Below are positions 43,330 through 56,900 of a DNA stretch of 64,000 bases, piece by piece (position 1 is the first letter of the stretch; every line of letters begins with the position of its first letter). Origin of the DNA: Gibbula magus (lineage: Eukaryota > Mollusca > Gastropoda > Trochida > Trochidae); contig OW388291.1 in the NCBI GenBank assembly GCA_936450465.1, forward strand, positions 77,824,436 through 77,888,435, read 5' to 3'. Made by a program: the position numbers and the translations under genes. The notes below the pieces were generated by a model. That model was not told where the DNA came from, did no database searches, and saw only the letters and a list, made by a program, of their open reading frames with translations.

Positions 43330-43400
43330 GTTGCCATGGTGTAATGGTTAGTTCACTCGCCCAGAAATCATCCGGTTGCAGGTTCCAACCCACATTTCGT
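43330..43400 (+). repeat. tRNA-like sequence (SINE head or tRNA relic)
   Basis: CCATGGTGTAATGGTTAG is nearly identical to the D-arm/A-box of eukaryotic tRNA-Gln/Glu genes, and GGTTCCAACCC about 35 bases later fits the T-loop/B-box. The acceptor stem and T stem do not pair properly and no clean anticodon loop is visible, so a functional tRNA is unlikely. Confidence 0.55.
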
Positions 43401-43726
43401 CGAACATATTTATAATTTGATTCTGCTGAGAAATGCTAAGAATGATCATCATCATTTGAAAAAAATATGAATAAAGTATTTGAATAAAGTTACAAATCAA
43501 AAGCAAACTGACATCAGGTGTTTATTATGAAAATATAATTTGTATTACACAACATTTTATAAATGATGACCGTTTAGATCAAAACATGATTGATAGTTCA
43601 TTTTAAAGCAACTAGACTGGTGTAGTAAGTGATAGTTACTACCATAGTTTCAGAGTTGTATCGGGAAATACCGGGACAGTTTTTCTGAGAGGCCCATCCG
43701 AGGCCTTTGGCCGAGGACGGACCCCA

Positions 43727-44085
43727 AGTTTCGAAAGTGGATTCTTAATAGGAATATATTCGCTCGGACTGTCAATTACCATTATACCAATACCAATTGC
43801 CATTACTTGTATTCATTAAAACGATTTATGATTGAAACTATTTTCATTTGGTTCTTAACTAACATAACTAAAATTGCGAATGATGTGGTGCAAGGTTTAT
43901 AAGAAGCTAAGTTTATTTGTCGTTTCAGTTCCTTCCAGCGTATTATCTGCCAAATACAATTTGTTGATTCAAATATTTGTTTTTGATATTGTCGGTAGAT
44001 GAAGTATTTAAAATCGTTGCCCTGCCTCGTGGTCTTATTCAATTAAACATTTAGCTCATTGTTTAAGTATGTGTCGTTGAAAAAT
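43727..44085 (+). repeat. Dispersed repeat family R1, copy 2
   Basis: Same opening TTTCGAAAGTGGATTCTTAA and similar body as 31719-32095. A GC-richer stretch upstream (43655-43726: GGGAAATACCGGGACAG, GAGGCC...GGCC) has no counterpart in copy 1. Confidence 0.6.
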
Positions 44086-44910
44086 CAATACTGGTTGTTT
44101 TAATTGAAGTATATCCATTCTTTCAATTGAACTGTTGAACAGATGAAATGATTAACCTTTAGTGACTCCCTTTAAACAAAAAGTCACTAGCTGAACTGTA
44201 AACCTTCAAAATCAGTTGTTGTTGTAAAAAGTTGATTGAAGGTCGCCTGCAATGGTTTTTGAAAAAAAATATGACAGATTATTATCTATATGTACATTAA
44301 ATATAGGAATCAAATCAGCATAAATATACACTTCTAATTGCTTATTAAGGCAAGTTTTATAACTCGGTTTTTGATAATTAACAAAAAGTCCGCCAAGCGT
44401 GACTGAGTCATTAGTCAGGTGTAAGCGCATCGAGCTGTAAAACGGCGCCTCGTTAATTAGTGTCTAATTTCACTGCAATTACATCAGATTATAATTCATT
44501 TGAAATGCGCAAAATCACATGCTTATATAATAATCATGCATTTATCATCTGCGGATTTGTAAAGATGGCTATCTCAACATACGATATACATGTATGGAGG
44601 ATTTAAGTTGTTTTGATCGTATATAAGTACTTCATGGGACAATTTGAGAAATTTAAAGTGGAATAATTGTCAAATTAAAATACCCTTTTAATCAATTTTA
44701 ATGAACTTTGACATTACATTGACTTTAAGCTTGAAAATAATTCACTGTGAATTTGACAAAAAGGTAACGCTTGTAATATATCAAAATAAAAAAGATGAAG
44801 TTGAAATAAGTTTGGCCAACTTATTATTTAAAATAGGGTGTTTGTTCAAGTGCACAGTCAGTATAGTAAGTTTCTTAAGTTAAGTTTGGGCGTATAAAGG
44901 ACCCTTTTCT
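44086..44910. other. Intergenic; no gene recognised
   Basis: One small hairpin, AGTGACT/AGTCACT (44161-44188). Otherwise AT-rich. Confidence 0.4.
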
Positions 44911-44925
44911 TTGATTTTCCTTAGC

Positions 44926-45192
44926 TCTGGTTGTGATGAAGAGTATATTGGGCAAACGGGGGATGTACTTAGAGCAAGAGTACGAGTACACAAACAACAA
45001 ATTAAAAACCCAGCCCATAGATTTATCCCCCTCAGCGCACATAATGATGAATGCGCAAAGAATCGCAGTCTCCAGTTTACAATCTGTCCAATTTACAAAA
45101 TGCGCATAGAGAATGAAGAGCTGAGGAAAATCAAAGAAAGATTCTATATTCTTTATCATGCGCAAAACGTAGTTCACAAGAAATATGATTAA
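44926..45192 (+). pseudogene. GIY-YIG endonuclease fragment, Penelope-like element
   Basis: Open frame: GCDEEYIGQTGDVLRARVRV, then HKQQIKNPAHRFIPLSAHND, then ECAKN, then a QFTICPIYKM tail. This is the GIY-YIG nuclease of Penelope-like retroelements: EYIGQTG is the second half of the motif, followed by the Arg and the H(K/R)QQI block. No reverse transcriptase is recognised upstream within 1 kb. The frame enters from TTGATTTTCCTTAG, which looks like a splice acceptor, so an exon of a domesticated gene cannot be excluded. The frame ends in a stop at about 45190. Confidence 0.65.
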
Positions 45193-45194
45193 AA

Positions 45195-45831
45195 GTATTT
45201 ATTTTGGTTCTAACATGCTGTTTTAAACAAACTTTCAATCAAACTACAATTAGAATTCACATTGTAAGTTTTAAAACAAATTTAATCAAGAAAAGATAGC
45301 AGCGTCATTGTTTCGCAGTGATACAGTGATAAAGTAGTACCGCGGGTTATTTTATGTAAACTTCAGAGTATGACGCTTATCCTTTTCAGCTGTCAATCTT
45401 GTGTTTATGAGAATGTTAACCGGTCACATGACCTTGTTTAATCCAATCAGCAGAGTGCATATCGCATATAAGTATGTCATTTTTTAAGAATATCTAAAAC
45501 ATAAACCATGAACTTTTAACTTTTACATCTTCAAAGTAGTAATAAAATTATATCAACTGCTCCCAAAATGACAAATTAAAAAACTCCACCGATTTTGTTC
45601 ATTTGAATGTGATCTTATAATTAGTTCACACACTTTTATGCCACTTTGTGAGGTAGGATGATGGATACCTACTGAATGCATGATCTTAAACTTAGACTGT
45701 TTTACGGAATTGCAATTATACCAAAGCATAAATAGTGTACTGCACAGAAACACTCAATGCACTTTTGTACTGAAACTACACATCTATCCTATAGACTTCG
45801 ATAAGCACATCGAAATGTTTTATTTAATCTA
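45195..45831. other. Intergenic; no gene recognised
   Basis: AT-rich; nothing supported. Confidence 0.4.
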
Positions 45832-45835
45832 TTAA

Positions 45836-46175
45836 AGGGGTAGTAGCACGTTTTTGGTCAATTTTATTTTTTCAAATTTCCGATTTATAATGATAGTTCG
45901 TGTCATTTATATTAACTTTAGAGGGTAAAACATCTTATTACACAAACCAATTATTCGTAGTGGTAATAACGGTGTTGCGTATAAAGTAAAAATTGCTTGG
46001 CGGCCGTTTTATTGTGAACACATTTTAATATTTCGAATGACAAAAACGATTCCCATGGCTTTACCGGACCATGTCCACTCATTTATTAACTTGATTTTCC
46101 GAAGAGAGAAGGGTGTTTTACTATTGGTGATATTATTTTGATACATTTCATCAACTTATTTGAGCGAAGAAACGT
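45836..46175. mobile_element. TTAA MITE, copy 2 (reverse orientation, one end lost)
   Basis: Starts TTAA|AGGGGTAGTAGCACG and runs parallel to copy 1 in reverse complement (shared: GGTAAAACATCTTATTACAC, AACGGTGTTGCGTATAAAG). It loses the terminal ~15 bases after AAACGT at 46175. Confidence 0.85.
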
Positions 46176-46773
46176 TATATATACACACAAAGATATACTG
46201 TCTGAGTTATACTCATGTGATGTTAACTATATTCTAATATGATGTACATGTAATTAGGTTATTGTATAAATATTAATTATTTCAGAGAAAAATACGTAGT
46301 TTTTAACTTCGTTAAACAAACACTGCCAATATGTCCGAATTGTCAGTTATTCAGTTTATTATCAAATTGTCTACTATAATTTTAAACATTTATCAGATAG
46401 TAAAATTCGTAAATTAATGATGAATGTGTGTACATATTTTATATGCTGATAAATGTAACATTAAAGTATATAGATGTAGTACTATAAGTCAAATTAACGA
46501 TGAAGAAAACAGAAATTCTAGTTGGTAACGAAATATTGAGCTATTTTAAACAAATTATTCAGGCATATGAGCTTATAATCGTTTGATTTTTCCGTTTTTA
46601 AACCAATGGGCTTAATAATGATGGGGCTTAAATACGTGCAGTCCCAGTGATATGTGTGTATATATATGTAGTATGACAGAACAGAACACAATTTATTTCT
46701 CATAAGTCACATCAGTAACATAGAGAAGAGTATGTCATAAACAATACAAGTTACATGTATGTACACAAGTCAC

Positions 46774-46775
<2 letters not shown>
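46176..46775. other. Intergenic; no gene recognised
   Basis: AT-rich, no supported feature. Confidence 0.4.

Positions 46776-46846
<71 letters not shown>
46776..46846. repeat. (TA)n microsatellite
   Basis: About 34 TA units. It directly abuts the 3' end of the minus-strand LINE fragment and may have started as its tail. Confidence 0.95.
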
Positions 46847-46847
<1 letters not shown>

Positions 46848-47390
46848 CCAGAAGAGACTTAAACCTTCTTTAATAAATTTGGATAATTTTAATAAAAGGG
46901 GTTTATATGTAGTTTTCATGCTGGATATATACTTTTCAATTGAAGGATATTTACAATGATATGATGGTACGTATAATTTTCTTAGTTGACTTAAAAATGG
47001 GCAGGCCAAAATGAAATGGAATTCGTCACCGATGGAGACATTACATAATTAACGAATCAGCTTATTTTTATTTCAATTTTACTCCATCCGTCAGTTTCGA
47101 TTGGTAATCTATGTTGTGATGTTTGGAAGCGGGTAAGCCAAATGCGGAGATTATTGGGAAGTTCCAAAAGGGTCCATAAAGGGTTTTTCTTTTTGGATTT
47201 TGTAGTATTCTGCTTTTGAGGAATCAATGTAGGTAGCAGTCCACGTTTGGTAAAATTGATTAATACGGACTCGTTTAATAGATGACTTTAAAATAATGTG
47301 GCCCTGTAAAATTTGAGAACTCAATACTGACAAGAAACCTGTTTCCCGCAATGTTACTTCAATCGAATTAATTAGTTTGATTAACATTTT
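46847..47390 (-). mobile_element. Non-LTR retrotransposon C-terminal fragment
   Basis: Minus-strand blocks in order: RVRINQFYQTWTATYIDSSK and AEYYKIQK; then LTRFQTSQHRLPIET in another frame; then VSIGDEFHFI and MACPFLSQLRKLYVPSYHC, then PSIEKYISSMKTTYKPL. These are the post-RT helical region and C-terminal knuckle tail of a LINE polyprotein. Frameshifts separate the blocks. It is 5'-truncated just after 47390. Confidence 0.75.
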
Positions 47391-49600
47391 GTAATTTATA
47401 GTACATAGTATAAGTAAATTTTATATGATAATTTTCGGGGGCACAGAATCATTTTTTTTTACACAAAACTGAAATCATTATGCTTTTGCTACAAATGTTG
47501 ACACGATAACGACCGAGTTCGCCATAGACCATGTAGTCTGGCGCGGACATTTTTACTTTGAGAATATATTTACAACATGGATGTGGAGCCGTTACAAGAG
47601 TGTTCAGTTGTGACGTTATGATGGTCGTACCGCCATCACAATGGTACAGGACTCGCTGAAATATTCAGCACAATCTGTATTAATTTAAGTTTATTTTATT
47701 AATAATAATTTGGGCAAGTACTAAACATAATGCTGAACTTTCTTTCATACAATACCGTTTTTTGTTAAACTCGTAAATGATTTGACATCAAACTAGCTTT
47801 CGGTCGGTTAACATCAAATAATTAATTCGTTCGATAAAAGAGTTTTGAACGTTAGGTCGTTCTATATCCTCTATTTATTGTTCAATGTCGCCGCGAAATT
47901 GCGAAAACAATTTTTTTCTCGCAATTTTGCATCGACTTTGTATCGCGATTACTCCTAATTTTTTAATTAAAAATTTACATTGAAATGACCCCTTTCGGCT
48001 ATAATCAATACATGTGTGCCCTTTTTTAATTTTCTCATAAAAAGTTTTCCTTACACACATTTCAAAAAGAATTTTAAAGAACTCTTTTGTGTTTGTGTGA
48101 TCAAAAATTCAAATATTTCTGAAACAAATCCTTCTTTAAATAATCTTTTTAGATTTCAACGTTTTAGTTGTTTTCAACAATAATTACAAGTTTATGCTTT
48201 CTCTATGTGTGTAATCTGTTACACATTTTAGCATGTTTTGGTCAACACTTTCCATTAGATTTCAATGCTGTATTAATGATGTAGTGTACATGTAACCTGA
48301 TATATACATGTACGCGATGTAAAAGAACCTTCGATAAGTACCTTTCATTTGATTTCAATCCTTTGTTTCGGTAACTGGTGTATTTCAAACCAAATATTTA
48401 CCTCTTGTTATAAATGCCAACAAATGCTAAAAGGTACCTTACATTAATTTTCCGGTTTAAAACACAATTTGAAATATGTTAAATTTTCACGCGTTTTTAA
48501 AACAATTTTATACACCGACTACCATAATTGGTAGGTAAATGTGATGAGATCTTCAAGCGAAAAAAGTATAGGTGCAAGCGATAGAAAGGAAAAGGAACAT
48601 TGTCAGATGTTTCATTGTAATAAGAAACACAAATTGTTGAGTTGAGTTTTCGAAAAATATATCACGTTGCAAACAACTCTTCTTTATGTAAATTTCGTTT
48701 TTAGGTGCGTGATCAACGTGTCGCAAAACAATCTACTTCAGATAAACCCGTTCTTCCAATCACAGGAATAAATGTGACCTGATATATAACAGAAAGTAAA
48801 TCATGAATATAATTTATACCACAATATATTATAGATTCTAGATTAAAACCAAGTCAGTATTGAACCGACAGCTTGAGAAGCTATAGATATGAAGATTACA
48901 ACAGCAAACATCAAATTAACGTACTTACTTGGTTTCACACCGAGGAAACGCGTGAGACAGTGATTAAACCAAACATATATTTTGGCATAAATATACGTCA
49001 ATGGGTGTATAAAAAGGTAATTTGTTACGTTGTTTAACATTTGTTGACACTTGATTTATATGTTCACAGTGGAGATCCCCGCCTATCCGTCCATTGGCCC
49101 TACTTCATAACTTCCAAACTTTTTCCCCAGAAACCTTTCATCGCTCCGTTTTCCCCAGTTCTTTGCTATCTTTCACAACAGTTAGATTAACTGCATATTT
49201 TATTTCTTTATAGCTTCTAGTTATTGAAAAGAAAACGAAACAAGGTTTCAAGCCTCTGCCGTCCTTATTGAGAAACATTTTTGTTCTGAAGATCCTTGCA
49301 TAAAGGGCTGAAATGTTCACATTATGTTGCTGAAGCATTCACTTTTCAAAGTGACTTCTTAAATTCGGGTAAATGTTTTGGAAAATTGACAAGAATCCCA
49401 ACTTCAAAAGCACATAACTCAAACAAATGAATAAATAAGTTAATTCATTTTTTTAACACAACAAGTTAATTTCGCCGCTGACGAGAAAGAAATTAACTTA
49501 AAGTTTTTGTTATGGAAAACCTTTGTACTGACACGGCTTTTCTAGTTTTTTTCAATCCATTTTCTTGCTTCATTAACTTATGGTATTACTAATATTCTAG
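47391..49600. other. Intergenic; no gene recognised
   Basis: AT-rich, with only short unsupported ORFs (for example 48843-49040, minus). Confidence 0.4.
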
Positions 49601-49609
49601 GTATGTACA

Positions 49610-50640
49610 ATCAAACCATAAAAGTACAGTGTTCATGAGTCGAAACACTGTACGTGCAAATGATCCAACAAGTTTAGAGTTTAATTAACGGTTCCAAAAG
49701 AAAGACAGCTATGTTCCAAAATACAATGTTATATAATAAAACAGTTTATCTTATAAACGTTTATTGTGAATACACTTTTGCCCAAAGAAATAATAATAAT
49801 TTCGTATGATTAAATCGATGTCAGATTCAAATGCATTCGTGATTCAAATTCCTTGAAATCAAAATGATCAGTCTTTTACCAAAAACAAAGCAAACATAAG
49901 AATACGTTCACAATCCGGATTGAAAGACAACTGCGTGTTTGTTGAGAAAATGTTGAAATCAAATCAATAAGGAAATACTGATTAAAGAAACGACTTGTGT
50001 AAAAAAAACAGTGTAAATATGTGAATATAAAATAGCATGTTTGGGAAAAACTATTCAGACTGAAATACATCCATGTTCCATATAGCATTGGATTCTAATC
50101 AATACTTTCGGAATAAGCATTTTTTTTAAATATTCAAAATTTTAAGAAAAGAATAAAACATATCAGTGAGCCACCAAGTTTTGAAATCTTTATTAACAGT
50201 TATTTTAATACTGAAACTTGATATGTAATACAAGAACAAGTACGTATTCAACATGAAATAAATCTATATTCCAAAATACAATGTTGTACAATAAATAGTT
50301 TATCTTAAAACATTGTTTGTGAATAGTTTCATTTTTGCCCAAAGAAACATAATAATAAATTCGTTTGAATGAATTATGTTCATATTCAAATGCATTAACG
50401 TTTTAAAATACTTTAAATCGAATGGTTAGAAGACAGATTACAGGTTACATAAACAAAAAAATACAAAGTAAAATTCATTTCATAACTAACTAAATAATAT
50501 TTGTAGAGTACGTATATATTCAAAACGAAAAGTAGCTGTTCCAAAATGCAATGTAATATAATAAACAATGTTCTTGATAAGACGTTGTTTGTGAAGTCCT
50601 TATGAATAAATCATATTCAGATTCAAATGCATTCATGTTT
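49610..50640. repeat. Diverged left flank of the 328-bp satellite
   Basis: Recurring phrases GATCCAACAAGTTTAGA, TCCAAAATACAATGTTATA and TGCCCAAAGAAA appear at roughly 49660-49790, 50160-50350 and 50520-50600, related to but more diverged than the main array. Confidence 0.6.
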
Positions 50641-50652
50641 TAAAATCATTAA

Positions 50653-50920
50653 CGCACTGTAGCATTTTTTCTTATTGAAATAAAGTGCCGTCACAAAAAT
50701 ATAAATAAGTGTTACCTATAAATCTACCTTTCACACTGAAAAGTCAAAAATTCTGTCGCTTTATAAGTCGCACAATTTTCTTCTAATAAGGATAACCGTT
50801 TTTCTTATCTGGTCGTGTAATGAGATGTTTTACCCATCAACATAACAATATATTTTATAAACATTAATGATAATGGCAAATTTGAGAAATAATAATACGC
50901 AAAAACGTGCTACAGCGCCT
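50653..50920. mobile_element. TTAA MITE, copy 3
   Basis: 268 bp flanked by TTAA (50649-50652 and 50921-50924). The right end AAAAACGTGCTACAGCGCCT is identical to copy 1; the left end CGCACTGTAGCATTTTTTC is slightly diverged. About 85 bp shorter than copy 1. It is inserted at the left edge of the satellite. Confidence 0.85.
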
Positions 50921-50926
50921 TTAAAA

Positions 50927-53900
50927 TAAAAGTATTAGTCTTGAAAAAAAATTACACTTTACAAACAAAATCGCAAATACAAAAAAAACGCGTTAAAAAC
51001 ATTGAAATTAAATTAATTAAAACAAAAGTTAATTAAATAAACGACATTTTAAAGGTGTAAATAAGGAAATATAGAATAGTATATTTAAGAAAAACTTTGT
51101 GACTGATGTTACAAAAAGACTGCATTTTAATAATACTTTCGTAAAAACATTTTGAAAATTGTTCTACCTTTTAAAATATAATCACATATATAAGTGATCC
51201 AATAATTTTAGAAATATTATTAACGGTGATAAAAAGCCCGACACTGTCATATCCACCATTGGAAACTACAAAATCTAACGTTTAAAACACGTTGAAATTC
51301 AATTGTTCAAACAGAAATTGATTAAAATAATCGATTTTGCAAAAATGTAGATAAGAGAATATAAAATGATGACATCTATTTCGATTGAAATATAATGTAC
51401 GTCTATGTTTTAAAAAAAAAGACTAAATTTTAATTAATACTTTCGTGATTAACATTTTTAAAATCATGTTACCTTTAAGAAAAATTATCAAGTATATAAT
51501 TGATCCAATACGTTTTGAAATCTTAGTAACAAAAAAAGCCCAAAACGTTCACATACCAAATTGGAAACTACAACATCTAAGTTTTAAAAAACGCTGACAT
51601 ACAATTAATGAAACAAAAGTTAATTAAACAGACGATTTTATAAAGGAATAAATAAGAAAATGTAAAATAGTTTGTTTAAGAAAAACTTTGTGACAGAAGA
51701 CATCTATTCAGATTGAAATACAAGTATATCTATTTCCATACAAGACTGAATTTTAATAAATACTTTCGTAATTAATGTTTTAAAAATTATTTTAGCTTTT
51801 AATAAATATACTCAAATATATAAGTGATCCAATAAGTTTTGAAATCTGAATAACGATACAAAATCCCAACCCAAACACGTTCATAATCAGCACTCAAAGA
51901 CAACATCTATGGTTTTAAAAACGTTTAAATACATTTAATGAAACAAAAATTAATTAAAAAATCGATTTTGTAAAAGTTTAAATAAGAGAATATCAAATAG
52001 TATAAGAACATATTTGTGACAGATGGCATCGATTCCGATTGAAATAACATGTACATCTATGTTTTAAAAGAAGACTAAATTTTAAGAAATACTTTCGTGA
52101 TTAAGATTTTTAAAATCATGATACCTCTAAGAAAAATAATCAAGTATATAAATGATCCAATACGTTTTGAAATCTTAGTAACAAAAAAAAGCCCAAAACG
52201 TTCACATACCAAATTGGAAACTACAGTATCTAAGCTTTAAAAAACGCTGACATACAATTAACGAAACAAAAGTTGATTAAACGAACGATTTTGTAAAAGT
52301 ATAAATAAGAGAATATGAATAGTCTGTTTAAGAAAAACTTTGTGACAGAAGATATCTATTCAGATTGAAATACAAGTATATCTATTTCCATACAAGACTG
52401 AATTTTAATAAATACTTTCGTAATTAATGTTTTAAAAATTATTTTAGCTTTTAATAAATATACTCAAATATATAAGTGATCCAATAAGTTTTGAAATCTG
52501 AATAACGATAAAAAAAATCCCAACCCAAACACGTTCATAATCAGCACTCAAAGACAACATCTATGGTTTTAAAAAAACGTTGAAATACATTTAATGAAAC
52601 AAAAATTAATTAAAAAATCGATTTTGTAAAAGTTTAAATAATAGAATATAAAATAGTATAAGAAAATATTTGTGACAGATGACATCTATTCCGATTGAAA
52701 TGACATGTACATCTATGTTTTTAAAAAAAGACTAAATTTTAATTAATACTTTCGTGATTAACATTTAAAAAATCATGTTACCTTTAATAAAAAATAATCA
52801 AGTAGGTAAATGATCCAATAAGTTTTGAAATCTTAGTAACAAAAAAAGCCCAACAGGTTCAAATCCCCAATTGAAAACTAAAACATCTAAGTTTCAAAAA
52901 ACGTTGAAATACAATTAATGAAACAAAAGTTAATTAAACAAACGATTTTGTAAAAGTATAAATAAGAGAATATAAATAATCTGTTTAAGAAAAACTTTGT
53001 GACAGAAGACATCTATTCAGATTGAAATACAAGTATATCTATTTCCATACAAGACTGAATTTTAATAAATACTTTCGTAATTAATGTTTTAAAAATTATT
53101 TTAGCTTTTAATAAATATACTCAAATATATAAGTGATCCAATAAGTTTTGAAATCTGAATAACGATACAAAATCCCAACCAAAACACGTTCATAATCAGC
53201 ACTCAAAGACAACATCTATGGTTTTAAAAAAACGTTGAAATACATTTAATGAAACAAAAATTAATTAAAAAATCGATTTTGTAAAAGTTTAAATAATAGA
53301 ATATAAAATAGTATAAGAAAATATTTTTGACAGATGACATCTATTCCGATTGAAATAACATGTACATCTATGTTTTTTAAAAAAGACTAAATTTTAATAA
53401 ATACTTTCGAAATTAATGTTTTAAAAATTATTTTAGCTTTTAATAAATATACTCAAATAAATAAGTGATCCAATAAGTTTTGAAATCTGAATAACGATAA
53501 AAAAGAATCCCAACCCAAACACGTTCATAATCAGCACTCAAAGACAACATCTTTGGTTTTAAAAACGTTTAAATACATTTAATGAAACAAAAATTAATTA
53601 AAAAATCGATTTTGTAAAAGTTTAAATAATAGAGTATAAAATAGTATAAGAAAATATTTGTGACAGATGACATCTATTCCGATTGAAATGTCATGTACAT
53701 CTATGTTTATAAAAAAAAGACTAAATTTTAATTAATACTTTCGTGATTAACATTTAAAAAATCATGTTACCTTTAATAAAAAGTAATCAAGTATGTAAAT
53801 GATCCAATATGTTTTGAAATCTTAGTAACAAAACAAGCCCAAAAGGTTCAAATCCCCAATTGAAATCTACAACATCTAAGTTTTAAAAAACGTTGACATA

Positions 53901-56900
53901 CAATTAATGAAACAAAAGTTAATTAAACAAACGATTTTGTAAAAGTATAAATAAGAGAATATAAAATAGCATGTTTAAGAAAAACTTTGTGACAGAAGAC
54001 ATCTATTCAGATTGAAATACAAGTATATCCATTTCCATACAAGACTGAAATTTAATAAATACTTTCGTAATTAATGTTTTAAAAATTATTTTAGCTTTTA
54101 ATAAATATACTCAAATATATAAGTGATCCAATACATTTTGAAATCTTAATAACGATAAAAAAACCAAACACGTTCATAATCAGCACTCAAAGACAACATA
54201 TCTATGGTTTAAAAAAACGTTGAAATACATTTAATGAAACAAAAGTTAATTAAACAAACGATTTTGTAAAAGTATAAATAAGAGAATATAAATAATCTGT
54301 TTAAGAAAAACTTTGTGACAGAAGACATCTATTCAGATTGAAATACAAGTATATCTATTTCCATACAAGACTGAATTTTAATAAATACTTTCGTAATTAA
54401 TGTTTTAAAAATTATTTTAGCTTTTAATAAATATACTCAAATATATAAGTGATCCAATAAGTTTTGAAATCTGAATAACGATACAAAATCCCAACCCAAA
54501 CACGTTCATAATCAGCACTCAAAGACAACATCTATGGTTTTAAAAAAACGTTGAAATACATGTAATGAAACAAAAATTAATTAAAAAATCGATTTTGTAA
54601 AAGTTTAAATAATAGAATATAAAATAGTATAAGAAAATATTTTTGACAGATGACATCTATTCCGATTGAAATAACATGTACATCTATGTTTTTTAAAAAA
54701 GACTAAATTTTAATAAATACTTTCGTAATTAATGTTTTAAAAACTATTTTAGCTTTTAATAAATATACTCAAATAAATAAGTGATCCAATAAGTTTTGAA
54801 ATCTGAATAACGATAAAAAAGAATCCCAACCCAAACACGTTCATAAGCAGCACTCAAAGACAACATCTATGGTTTTAAAAACGTTTAAATACATTTAATG
54901 AAACAAAAATTAATTATAAAATCGATTTTGTAAAAGTTTAAATAATAGAATATAAAATAGTATAAGAAAATATTTTTGACAGATGACATCTATTCCGATT
55001 GAAATAACATGTATATCTATGTTTTTAAAAAAAGACTAAATTTTAATAAATACTTTCGTAATTAATGTTTTAAAAATTATTTTAGCTTTTAATAAATATA
55101 CTCAAATAAATAAGTGATCCAATAAGTTTTGAAATCTGAATAACGATAAAAAAGAATCCCAACCCAAACACGTTCATAATCAGCACTCAAAGACAACATC
55201 TATGGTTTTAAAAACGTTGAAATACATTAAATGAAACAAAAATTAATTAAAAAATCGATTTTGTAAAAGTTTAAATAATAGAATATAAAATAGTATAAGA
55301 AAATATTTGTGACAGATGACATCTATTCCAATTGAGATGACATGTACATCTATGTTTATAAAAAAAAAGACTAAATTTTAATTAATACTTTCGTGATTAA
55401 CATTTAAAAAATCATGTTACCTTTAATAAAAAAATAATCAAGTATGTAAATGATCCAATATGTTTTGAAATCTTAGTAACAAAACAAGCCCAAAAGGTTC
55501 AAATCCCCAATTGAAAACTACAACATCTAAGTTTTAAAAAACGTTGAAATACAATTAATGAAACAAAAGTTAATTAAACAAACGATTTTGTAAAAGTATA
55601 AATAAGAGAATATAAAATAGCATGTTTAAGAAAAACTTTGTGACAGAAGACATCTATTCATATTGAAATACAAGTATATCTATTTCCATACAAGACTGAA
55701 TTTTAATAAATACTTTCGTAACTAATGTTTTAAAAATTATTTTAGCTTTTAATAAATATACTCAAATATATAAGTGATCCAATAAGTTTTGAAATCTGAA
55801 TAACGATACAAAATCCCAACCCAAACACGTTCATAATCAGCACTCAAAGACAACATCTATGGTTTTAAAAAAACGTTGAAATACATTTAATGAAACAAAA
55901 ATTAATTAAAAAATCGATTTTGTAAAAGTTTATATAATAGAATATCAAAAAGTATAAGAAAATATTTTTGACAGATGACATCTATTCCGATTGAAATAAC
56001 ATGTACATCTATGTTTTTTGAAAAAGACTAAATTTTAATAAATACTTTCGTAATTAATGTTTTAAAAATTATTTTAGCTTTTAATAAATATACTCAAATA
56101 AATAAGTGATCCAATAAGTTTTGAAATCTGAATAACGATAAAAAAGAATCCCAACCCAAACACGTTCATAATCAGCACTCAAAGACAACATCTATGGTTT
56201 TAAAAACGTTTAAATACATTTAATGAAACAAAAATTAATTAAAAAATCGATTTTGTAAAAGTTTAAATAATAGAATATAAAATAGTATAAGAAAATATTT
56301 TTGACAGATGACATCTATTCCGATTGAAATAACATGTATGTCTATGTTTTTTAAAAAAGACTAAATTTTAATAAATACTTTCGTAATTAATGTTTTAAAA
56401 ATTATTTTAGCTTTTAATAAATATATTCAAATATTAAAGTGATCCAAAAAGTTTTGAAATCTGAATAACGATAAAATATCCCAACCCAAACACGTTCATA
56501 ATCAACACTCAAAGACAGCATCTATGGTTTAAAAAAACCCCGTTGAAATACATTTAATGAAACAAAAAATAATTAAACAAACGATTTTGTAAAAGTATTA
56601 ATAAGAGAATATAAAATAGTATGTTTAAGAAAAACTTTGTGACAGAAGACATCTATTCAAATTGAAAAACAAGTATATCTATTTCCATACAAGACTGAAT
56701 GTTAATAAATACTTTCGTAATTAATGTTTTAAAAATTATTTTAGCTTTTAATAAATATACTCAAATATTAAAGTGATCCAATAAGTTTTGAAATCTGAAT
56801 AACGATAAAATATCCCAACCCAAACACGTTCATAATCAACACTCAAAGACAGCATCTATGGTTTAAAAAAACCCGTTGAAATACATTTAATGAAAGAAAA

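Noticed and set aside
43330..43400. Functional tRNA-Gln/Glu gene
   Set aside because: The A- and B-box motifs are present, but acceptor and T stems do not pair and no anticodon loop can be assigned.
46759..47009. ORFs with (YI)n repeats
   Set aside because: Generated by the (TA)n microsatellite; only the adjoining LINE tail (IGDEFHF...) is meaningful.
48843..49040. 65-codon minus ORF with hydrophobic character
   Set aside because: No homology recognised, no splice or promoter signal, and composition typical of AT-rich chance ORFs.
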